This document shows positions 38,700 through 46,700 of a DNA stretch of 64,000 nucleotides, piece after piece. Origin of the DNA: Lepidurus packardi (lineage: Eukaryota > Arthropoda > Branchiopoda > Notostraca > Triopsidae); the NCBI GenBank assembly GCA_023053545.1, contig JAKZAN010000007.1, forward strand, positions 124,001 to 188,000, read 5' to 3'. The position numbers and the translations under genes are program-made. The notes below the pieces were generated by a model, which saw only the letters and a list, made by a program, of their open reading frames with translations, did not search any database and was not told the DNA's origin. Each line of letters opens with the position of its first letter. Within the stretch, counting starts at the first letter, position 1.

Positions 38700-41600
38700 T
38701 TGCCCCTCCCACGAAAACGGTAAACCAAGGCGCGAATTTGAATTTTTCCGCTGTTCGCCCGTTAACCCCCACCGAGGGCGAAACCAAAAGTACTGGCTCT
38801 GCCGCGAGAGAGGATTCCCACGGACTTGCGGTGGTGGATGTGGAGTGCCACGAGGCAAGGTTAGGTCAGGACGAGGCCTGGGACCCCGGAGGCACAGATT
38901 GTTGCGAAATTCTTTCAGAAATCCATAGCGAAAGTCCCAACTGTAGACCTCCTCTGACAAGTGAAAAAGCCGGAAGTGACAGTGACATAGACGTTAGTAA
39001 GATCGCTGATCCTACCTCTAGCGATCCCAGCGAGAGAGAGAATCCTTTCAGTTGCCTGTTGCTGGCATCAAAAGGGAAAAGTCAAAAGAAGCAAGGTAGG
39101 CCGCTTAGGTTAGCCTCCTTGCAGGCCCACAAAATTCCCCCACGATCGGGAATACCCATTAATGTCCACCTTGTGAACCAGGGTTCAGACAAATGGGGCG
39201 AATGTAAACTAACACCGCCGTCTGAAGACGAAGCTCAGGATTTCCTGGTAGAACCCGAGAAGCGATTATTAATCGAAAAAGGGATCAGCTTAGGTCGAAG
39301 CATAACTACCTTTCAGGGTGGGTACGGTCCGGTAATGCTAGTAAACTTTGGTCCGGAGGCCCAATGGGTGGCTGCGGGGACAGTTTTAGGCAGTGTCGAA
39401 GACCAGGTACCCCACGTAGTGGAAGCAGAGGAAGGAGTAGTTACTGACGAGACCCTGGATGGCTGTATCTCTGATCGATTAGACGATGATCAAAGGCAAG
39501 CGCTTAGAGAGGTGCTAAGTAAGCATCGCCAGTGCTTTGCCGGGGGTTCAGAAGATTTAGGTGCATCCAACGTGGTAGAGCACGGAATAGATACGGGTAA
39601 CGCAAATCCCGTTTCGCAGGTTCCCTACCGGAGCGCCTACAGGGAAAAAGAGCTGATTAGGCAGCAGGTGGAAGAAATGATAGAGGCAGGGGTGGTAGAA
39701 CCATCAAGCAGTCCATGGTCTTCCCCCGTAGTTTTGGTAAAGAAGAAAGACGGTACTTGGCGCTTTTGCGTTGACTACCGGAGGCTAAATTCCGTCACGA
39801 TCAAGGACGTTTATCCTTTGCCCAGGACGGATGATGCCTTGGACTCCATGCAAGGTTCGAAATTCTTCAGCACTTTAGACCTCATGTCAGGTTACTGGCA
39901 AGTAGGAGTAAAGGAGGAAGATAGGGAGAAAACGGCATTCATAACACCGGATGGCCTATACCAATTCACGAAAATGCCATTTGGGCTTTGTAACGCACCG
40001 GCCACCTTTCAAAGGATGATGGACGTTATTTTAGCAGGTTTTAAGTGGCAAATTTGTCTAATCTATCTAGACGATGTGGTAATTTTCTCCAAAACTTTCG
40101 AGAAGCATGTGGTAGATGTTGACGCCATTTTGGCATGCTTAGGTAAAGCAGGGCTGAAGCTAAAACCTAGCAAATGTCGCTTTGGCTGCGAAACTGTTCA
40201 GGTGCTTGGACACATAGTGGACCGGGAGGGTATTAGGCCGGATGACGGTAAATTAACAGCCGTCACGGATTTTCCAACGCCGGCAAATCTTACGGCGGTT
40301 CGTAGTTTCACGAGCCTATGCTCGTACTACAGAAAATTCGTGAAAGATTTTTCAGCTAGGGCCGAACCTCTCTCAAGGCTTACAAAATTAAATACACCAT
40401 TTGTATGGGGTGTCGAGCAACAGTCTGCTTTTGAAGACCTCAAGCAAGCTCTTGTTTCGGCGCCTATTCTAGCTCACCCAGAGTTGGATGGTGAATTTGA
40501 GATCCATCCTGACGCATGTGATTTTGGCATAGGAGCGGTTCTGGCACAGCGCCAAGATGGCGAAGAGCGGGTTATCGCTTATGCGAGCCGGCTCCTTAAT
40601 AAAAGTGAACGGAATTATTCCACCACCGAGAAAGAATGCTTAGCTCTCGTATGGGCCGTAAAGAAATTTAGGCCGTATGTTTGGGGTAAACCTTTCAAAG
40701 CTGTCACAGACCATCACGCATTGTGTTGGCTAATGACCAAACGGGAGTCCACAGGGCGGTTAGCTAGGTGGGCCCTCGCTCTGATGGAATACGAGTTTCA
40801 AATCGTACATCGGAGTGGGAGGGTTCATAATGATGCTGACCCTCTGTCACGCAACCCCGTTGACCCCCCAGCTGGAGAAGGCGACGACAACGGCCCGGTA
40901 GTGTTCGGGATTGGTGTCCAAGCAGTTGATAAGCGTTTAGCTGATGTGGAACAAGAACAACGTTCAGATCCGAGATGGGCAAAGCTTATTGCCATCTTGG
41001 AAACACTTAATCCGCAGGCCGTACAGAGGCGCCAAGTCGTGCAATACACGATGAAGGAGGGAAAACTTTTTCGGATTTTAGTGAGAAACGGCGAATGTCG
41101 CCTAAGGCTCTGCGTACCTGCTTCTCTGAAAAGGGAGGTTTTGTACGCCTGTCATGACGACGTCACTGCTGGTCATTTAGGTCTCAAAAGAACCTGGGAC
41201 AAGATCAGCAAAAGGTACTATTGGCCTAAAATGATCACGGAAGTAGCTCGTTACGTCGCCTCCTGTACGGATTGTCAAACCCGGAAAGGAGAAGCGACGA
41301 AAAAGAAAGGGCTAATGGTCCCGATCAAGGTTGACAGGCCTTTCGAGAAAGTCGGGATTGATCTACTTGGCGCGTTCCCCGAGACCCCGCGCGGTAACAA
41401 GCACATTATTGTAGCAGTCGACTATCTAACGAAGTGGGCTGAGACCAAGGCTGTCCCATCAGCTTCGGCCGAGGAAGTTGCCAAATTCTTCGTGCAACAA
41501 CTCGTGTTGAGACATGGGGCACCGGAGACTTTGTTAAGCGATAGAGGTACCTGCTTTACCGCAGAGTTTACTGAGGAGTTGATTAGGATTCTTCAAACTA

Positions 41601-42352
41601 ATCACGCTACGACTACGGCCTATCATCCCCAATGTAATGGTTTAACCGAACGCCTCAATCACACGCTAGCGGACATGCTTTCCATGTACGTAAGCAGCAA
41701 CCACCGTGATTGGGATGAGTGCTTAGACGCTGTGACCTTCGCGTACAATACGGCGAGGCAGGAGTCCACCGGGTACTCCCCATTCTATCTCCTCTACGGG
41801 AGGGAGCCAAAACTCCCACTCGATGTGGCGATGGGTGCCTCTGCCGAGGTAGACGGGATGGACGGCTCCGCTGACATAAGCAGAGCGGGTCAAATGGCAA
41901 GTCGTATCGCAGAAGCTTTTAGCGCGGTAAGACAACGCCTGGGTAAAGTGCAGGCAAAACAAAAGGAGCGCTATGACGAATCTCACGAGGAGCGTTTCTA
42001 CGATGTAGGGGATGTTGTATGGGTTTATACTCCGGTTCGGAAAGTGGGGAAGTCGGAAAAACTTCTCCATCGCTTCTTTGGCCCATATAAGATTCTCCGT
42101 AGGACGTCTCCCGTAGATTACGAGGTCCATGGGGTAAAAAGGCGGAAATCCGACATAGTCCACATTTCGCGCCTCAAACCCTTTGTGGACAGGGTTAACG
42201 ACTTTGATGAACCAACTTTGTTCGTCAAGTTGGGAGAAGAGCGAGATCTCGAAGTGCGCAATCGGACACTCGAGGAGGAGGGTTTAACGAGGAGCAACGG
42301 CGTTCTGGTTTTGGCAAGCTTAAGTAAACAAATGGAAGGTGGGGCCCCGTAA
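38645..42352 (+). CDS. Gypsy-b RT, RNase H and integrase
   Basis: About 1,235 codons, -1 relative to the protease frame with a short overlap at 38645-38699. Residues 1-280 are low in complexity. RT follows (WSSPVVLVKKKDGTWRFCVD, FFSTLDLMSGYWQVGV, FGLCNAPATFQRMMD, and catalytic LIYLDDVVIFSK near 473), then RNase H (HPDACDFGIGAVLAQ near 620, FKAVTDHHALCWL, NDADPLSR), then an integrase HHCC finger (CHDDVTAGHLGLKRTW ... CTDCQTRK near 835-878), a D,D,E core (GIDLLGAF near 904, LLSDRGTCF near 963, NGLTERLNH near 1000) and a GPY/F-type module (HRFFGPYKILRR near 1145). All catalytic residues are present. The sequence TTTTTCTTTTTCAG at about 38649-38662 looks like a 3' splice site and offers an alternative to frameshifting. 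Confidence 0.95.
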   Translation: MHFSFSGISRETLNGALLVAPPTKTVNQGANLNFSAVRPLTPTEGETKSTGSAAREDSHGLAVVDVECHEARLGQDEAWDPGGTDCCEILSEIHSESPNCRPPLTSEKAGSDSDIDVSKIADPTSSDPSERENPFSCLLLASKGKSQKKQGRPLRLASLQAHKIPPRSGIPINVHLVNQGSDKWGECKLTPPSEDEAQDFLVEPEKRLLIEKGISLGRSITTFQGGYGPVMLVNFGPEAQWVAAGTVLGSVEDQVPHVVEAEEGVVTDETLDGCISDRLDDDQRQALREVLSKHRQCFAGGSEDLGASNVVEHGIDTGNANPVSQVPYRSAYREKELIRQQVEEMIEAGVVEPSSSPWSSPVVLVKKKDGTWRFCVDYRRLNSVTIKDVYPLPRTDDALDSMQGSKFFSTLDLMSGYWQVGVKEEDREKTAFITPDGLYQFTKMPFGLCNAPATFQRMMDVILAGFKWQICLIYLDDVVIFSKTFEKHVVDVDAILACLGKAGLKLKPSKCRFGCETVQVLGHIVDREGIRPDDGKLTAVTDFPTPANLTAVRSFTSLCSYYRKFVKDFSARAEPLSRLTKLNTPFVWGVEQQSAFEDLKQALVSAPILAHPELDGEFEIHPDACDFGIGAVLAQRQDGEERVIAYASRLLNKSERNYSTTEKECLALVWAVKKFRPYVWGKPFKAVTDHHALCWLMTKRESTGRLARWALALMEYEFQIVHRSGRVHNDADPLSRNPVDPPAGEGDDNGPVVFGIGVQAVDKRLADVEQEQRSDPRWAKLIAILETLNPQAVQRRQVVQYTMKEGKLFRILVRNGECRLRLCVPASLKREVLYACHDDVTAGHLGLKRTWDKISKRYYWPKMITEVARYVASCTDCQTRKGEATKKKGLMVPIKVDRPFEKVGIDLLGAFPETPRGNKHIIVAVDYLTKWAETKAVPSASAEEVAKFFVQQLVLRHGAPETLLSDRGTCFTAEFTEELIRILQTNHATTTAYHPQCNGLTERLNHTLADMLSMYVSSNHRDWDECLDAVTFAYNTARQESTGYSPFYLLYGREPKLPLDVAMGASAEVDGMDGSADISRAGQMASRIAEAFSAVRQRLGKVQAKQKERYDESHEERFYDVGDVVWVYTPVRKVGKSEKLLHRFFGPYKILRRTSPVDYEVHGVKRRKSDIVHISRLKPFVDRVNDFDEPTLFVKLGEERDLEVRNRTLEEEGLTRSNGVLVLASLSKQMEGGAP

Positions 42353-42989
42353 ATGGTTGTACTCAACCGGTAAGGCCATTGGAGTGACAATTGCTTGCCA
42401 CCCAAACCTAAAAGGGAATGGGGAAGGGAAGACCAATACCATCAAAAGTCAGGGGATAGGGATTATTGAGGTCCCTGTTGCATGTGTGGCCATCAGCCCG
42501 GAGTGGATTTTAGCCGCTTCCTTGGACTCTTTTGGGCAGTCCAATATCACCTCACGCATGCCGGCTTGGTCTTTGTCCGCTTTTCCAACTAACCTGACCC
42601 AACCACACCTGCCCACGGCCAACCTTACCTGGGTAGATCCGAAAATAGCCGATCACATTAAAACACTGGAGAAGGAGAGTGGTGACGTAGCCGCCAGCTG
42701 GAGAACTACGTGGGATACCTTCCAGAAAGCAGCCAAGCAGCGCAGAAATCTCTTCGAGGAAGCTCCCGGCGTATGGGGCGATATCAGCTATCCCTCGATA
42801 ACCATCTCCGGGTCGTTTACCGTGGTAGTACTAGTGATCGTCGCCATCCTGAGTTGGTGCCTATGGCGAGTAACCGCTGGACGTGACCAAGCGCTCCTGC
42901 AGAGGCAACCTTACGGCTCCATGAGCCAGCCGCCTTGGGCAGACCCAGCTACAACATCGACGCACTTGTGCGACGTGTGCGAGCCATAG
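42324..42989 (+). CDS. Gypsy-b env-like membrane protein (third ORF)
   Basis: This frame is open from 42324 to a stop at 42987-42989, overlapping the end of pol in another frame, about 220 residues. It has three N-glycosylation sequons (NIT, NLT, NLT), a Lys/Arg cluster AKQRR, one strong hydrophobic segment near the C-terminus (GSFTVVVLVIVAILSWCLW) and a 50-residue tail. That is the layout of the membrane-anchored end of a type I glycoprotein, and its place after pol is where Gypsy-group env genes lie. No signal peptide or ATG is seen at the front, so it would need splicing from an upstream leader, or it is the remnant of a longer env. I do not recognise a specific family, and half the usual length is missing. 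The function is inferred only from position and layout. Confidence 0.6.
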   Translation, partial: VNKWKVGPRKWLYSTGKAIGVTIACHPNLKGNGEGKTNTIKSQGIGIIEVPVACVAISPEWILAASLDSFGQSNITSRMPAWSLSAFPTNLTQPHLPTANLTWVDPKIADHIKTLEKESGDVAASWRTTWDTFQKAAKQRRNLFEEAPGVWGDISYPSITISGSFTVVVLVIVAILSWCLWRVTAGRDQALLQRQPYGSMSQPPWADPATTSTHLCDVCEP

Positions 42990-43014
42990 AAGTAAGGATG
43001 CGTGACCATGGAGG

Positions 43015-43299
43015 CGTACTCCCGCTGACCATGGAGGGAACCGCCGACCAGTAATCAAGACAATCAGTGTAGTGGTAGTGTCGTACTTGTTCCCCTCAGT
43101 ACAAGTTACCCCAAAGTATCCACGGTTTAGTCTAGTGTTTAACCAGTAGTTATCAACTATTAGGTGTGTACGCTTGCTGATTTTAACCATGTGCTTGCAA
43201 GCTTGTCATTAAATTTCGCCTGGCATTGCCTCTAGATAGCGCTATCGACGCGTGGTCCGCTTGTTTCGACCGGGACGTTCGAAAGCGGGTCGGGGGTAA
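43015..43299 (+). other. Gypsy-b 3' untranslated region with purine-rich end
   Basis: No gene. The last bases before the LTR, about 43281-43299 (GAAAGCGGGTCGGGGGTAA), are the likely polypurine tract. Confidence 0.65.
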
Positions 43300-43355
43300 T
43301 GTCACGGCTGTATTTCGCATTGCTTGCTTTTTCTCACGCTTCGCTTTGCTTATTT
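43300..43355 (+). repeat. Gypsy-b 3' LTR, first 56 bp
   Basis: Matches 35240-35295 and ends with TATTT (43351-43355), the left duplication of BEL-C. The LTR resumes at 49542. Confidence 0.95.
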
Positions 43356-43417
43356 TGTTGGATTGTTGTTTGGGGTTTGGATTTTTGTACGATTCCTTCC
43401 CTGTTTTCCTCTTTTAG

Positions 43418-43441
43418 GTACTTGTACACGTGTACAAGTAC
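43418..43441. promoter_or_regulatory. 24-bp palindrome centred on CACGTG (E-box)
   Basis: GTACTTGTACAC and its exact complement meet at CACGTG, about 37 bp upstream of the TATA box. The 3' LTR copy is at 49246-49269. Its position in U3 suggests an enhancer bound by bHLH-type factors; that role is inferred. Confidence 0.75.
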
Positions 43442-43477
43442 GTTCCTCCTATGTTGTTTTCCCCAATGTGTGGAAGG

Positions 43478-43485
43478 TATAAAAG
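43478..43485 (+). promoter_or_regulatory. BEL-C LTR TATA box
   Basis: TATAAAAG in the LTR, with the copy at 49306-49313 in the 3' LTR. Confidence 0.75.
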
Positions 43486-43703
43486 GGGGATTCGGACAAG
43501 CTCTTGTGTGTCTTATTCCACCTTCCCCAGTAACAGTACGTTACGATCGCTGTATGTGAAAACAGGAGTACCTTTGGCTCGCTCCGAAACCATTGTGTTT
43601 GGTAGTTAAGTTGGTGTTGGGTCGCGATTGCAATACAAGCTATCGGTAAGTCCAACCATCCTTAATTTGGTCTTACAGACAACCGCGACGCGAAATTTAA
43701 TAT

Positions 43704-43721
43704 TGGTCCTCCGGACCGGAT
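43704..43721 (+). promoter_or_regulatory. BEL-C primer-binding site, tRNA unassigned (Tyr-like)
   Basis: TGGTCCTCCGGACCGGAT starts one base after the LTR. It resembles the complement of a tRNA-Tyr 3' end but with several mismatches to those I recall. Confidence 0.55.
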
Positions 43722-43771
43722 CCTGCCCACTGTGGTTCCGGCATTGTTCTACGTTTCTCCTTTTTCTCAAA

Positions 43772-46700
43772 ATGGAGTCTACAGATGTATCAGTCCCTTT
43801 CTCACTTCCTTTACAACGGGCTATTATTGCCAAGGACAGTTTGCGCAACGAATTAGCTTCTATGTCTACGGAGGTTTGTCAGTATATCGATGAATGCAAG
43901 ATGGATAAGATTCAGGGTGCAGTACCCGTTTTCGCTAAACTCATAAGCCAATACGAAAAGGCTCACGGAGTCGTCCGTAAGCTCATGGAGGCAACGGTCG
44001 ATTTAAAACAATTTCGAACGCAGCTAGACGAATTCAACTCTGACTTCCGCAGGTTTAGTCAGTTGGAACAAGAGGCTCAAAATTTAGCCGTGAGAACACC
44101 TCAAGCCTCCCCAGTTCAAGCCAACCCTCCGGTTCAGCAGGCCACTGCCGCCAGCCCTGCTGTTAGTCAAGGTGCCGTCTCTATATCCTTCCCACCTCAC
44201 CACACTCCACCCCCTCCGGGTTCTAGTAACGTAAAATTACCGAAATTACATATTCGTCCATTTTACGGGGATGTTTATGATTGGAAGCGGTTTTGGGATA
44301 ACTTCAGTTCTTCTATTCATAATAATTGGAATCTATCAGATGTTGAGAAGCTTAACTATTTGGTTTCTTTTTTGCGCAACGAGGCTTTTCAAGCCATTAG
44401 TTCATTGGCAGTCACTGACGCCAATTACTTGCATGCAATTAAATTGCTACAAGAAAGATTTGGTCGGCAAGACATTGTTATTTCTGGCCACATGAAGCAA
44501 TTGATTGAATTACCTACTATTAAGTCATCTGCCGATGTGGTAGTCCTTCGTAATTTCTACGATAAATGTTTAGGTCATGTTCATTCGTTGCAAGCCTTGA
44601 ATGTACCTCCCGCAGAATACAATGCGGTGGTAGCTACTTCAATCATTGCTAAGGTGCCGAGGGACATTGCTTTAGAATTCACGACTCTCCACCCTGAACC
44701 CTTAGCCCTTGATACGCTCCTAACCTATCTCCTTGCCGCGATTAACAGCAGGGAGCGCCTCGGATTGCTCTGCCAAGAAGCCAATGTAGCTCGTAAACCA
44801 ACAAATCCCGCAAGGATTCCTACTGTAAACGCTCTCGGTACGATGACGCAATCCCGACCAGGGCATTCATGTCCTTTTTGTCTTGCTCCCGACCACATTG
44901 CGAACTCATGTCCTTTGTCAAAGGTTGAACGTCGCCAAAAGTTACAAGATCGAAAAAAATGTTTTAACTGTCTAAAGGCAGGACATTTCGTACAATCCTG
45001 CCCTACGTCCTTCCAACGTTGTCATGGTTGCAAGGGACGTCATCATACGTCCATATGTTTACGAAACCCTCCTGGTCGTCGAAGCGACCCTGCTGATGGT
45101 GAAGTCGCTGAACCTCGGACTTCACAATCTAACCAAGAGCCCGCGGCTTCTGCTACTTCTGATTCCGTCGTTACGCTCAGCAATATCTCTACTGCCCAGG
45201 ACATCGCGTTACAAACTGCTACCGTTATCATCAAGGGTCAATGCCGCGAAGAACTTATTCGGTGCATCTTCGACGGAGGAAGTCACCTTTCGTACATTTC
45301 ACGAAATCTCTCTCGTCGTTTGGAGCTAAGCCCTTTGCGACGCGAAAGACTGATGATCAGTAACTTCGGCTCTGTGTATCCACAAGAACAAACCGGCTGT
45401 CGCGTTTCGTTCAAATTGGCTAGCAGACATACGCCTGGCTCTTACCTTACTCTCCAGGCCGTCGAAACCCCTACCATCTGCTCGTCCGCCCCTGCCCTTC
45501 CGGTTGGCCCCTGGATATACAATATCCCCCAGGTTTGTAAACCCCTTGCTGATATATTGGGCCCACCCTTAACTGCACAATTGGATCTCTTGATCGGGGC
45601 TGATCATTATTGGGAACTGGTCACGGGAGAAATTAATCGTTTAGCGGGCGGCCTTGTGGCGGTTAATAGCAGTTTCGGATGGCTACTACATGGCCCAATT
45701 TCCCAGAGCTCCCTTTCTGGTACTAGATCTGCTGCTACGTTGGTTGTAAATTCTGTCCCGACCGATCAAACAGCGTTTGATGTCGATTCCGATTTGCCCA
45801 AATTTTGGGAAATCGAGGCGATCGGCATTTCTTCAGACGAACCTACGGCTAAAGAAGTTTCCCCTCTCTACATGATCGAGGCTTCGCTTGAATATGACGG
45901 TGCTCGCTATAGCCTTGCGCTACCATGGAAGGAACAACGCTACCCCTTGCCCGACAACGCCGAGCTCGCTCATAGTCGCTTACGTTCTACTGTGTCCCGT
46001 TTGCGGCGAGATCCTGATCTTTTAAGTCAATACGACGCCATCATTCAGGGGTACTTAAGTAAGGGTTACATTGAACGCGTCCCGGCTCAGCTGTCTGCCC
46101 TTTCCAAGGCTTCTGTCCATTATTTGGCACATCACCCTGTAATACGTCTCGATAAAACCACTACGAAAGTTAGAATTGTGTTCGATGGTTCAGCACACGC
46201 CCCGGGCCGTCCTTCAATTAATGACTGCCTTCTCCCTGGTACGAACCTTACTCCCGAAATTGTTGAAATTCTATTACGGTTTCGCACCTTCAAGTACCCG
46301 GTAGTCGGTGATGTTCAAGAAGCCTTCCCGCAGGTTGGGATAAAAATCAGTGACCGAGATTCTCTCCGATTCCTTTGGTTAGCAGATCCAACGTTACCTC
46401 AGAGTAAGATTAGTCACTACCGTTGGACCAGCGTACCGTTTGGCCTTACCTGCAGTCCGGCTTTGTTAGCTACTACCTTGCACTACCACTTCAAGAAATT
46501 GGAATCCCTTTATCCCGACACAGTGTCCCTATTGAGGACCCATCTCTATGTTGACGATGTCTTCATAGGTGGCGACAACGTTGACCAAGCTTGCCTACGA
46601 GCCAGTGAAGCTAAAGAAATTTTCGCGAAAGCTGGAATGAACCTTCGGAAACTAACGAGCCCCGATGCTAGTGTGCAACGCCATCTTTCGGGTTTGGATG

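Larger units (their letters stand above)
43356..43702 (+). repeat. BEL-C 5' LTR with promoter
   Basis: Contains a 24-bp perfect palindrome (43418-43441) and a TATA box TATAAAAG (43478-43485). Near its end is a strong splice donor (CGGTAAGT) followed 33 bp later by TTACAG. Confidence 0.93.

Noticed and set aside
41655..42163. Minus-strand ORFs over the Gypsy-b integrase
   Set aside because: Antisense shadows of the D,D,E core and chromodomain-side region.
43602..43680. Intron in the BEL-C LTR (CGGTAAGT to TTACAG)
   Set aside because: Only 33 bases would be removed, too short for a normal spliceosomal intron. The donor alone may be used with a distant acceptor, but nothing in the sequence shows it.
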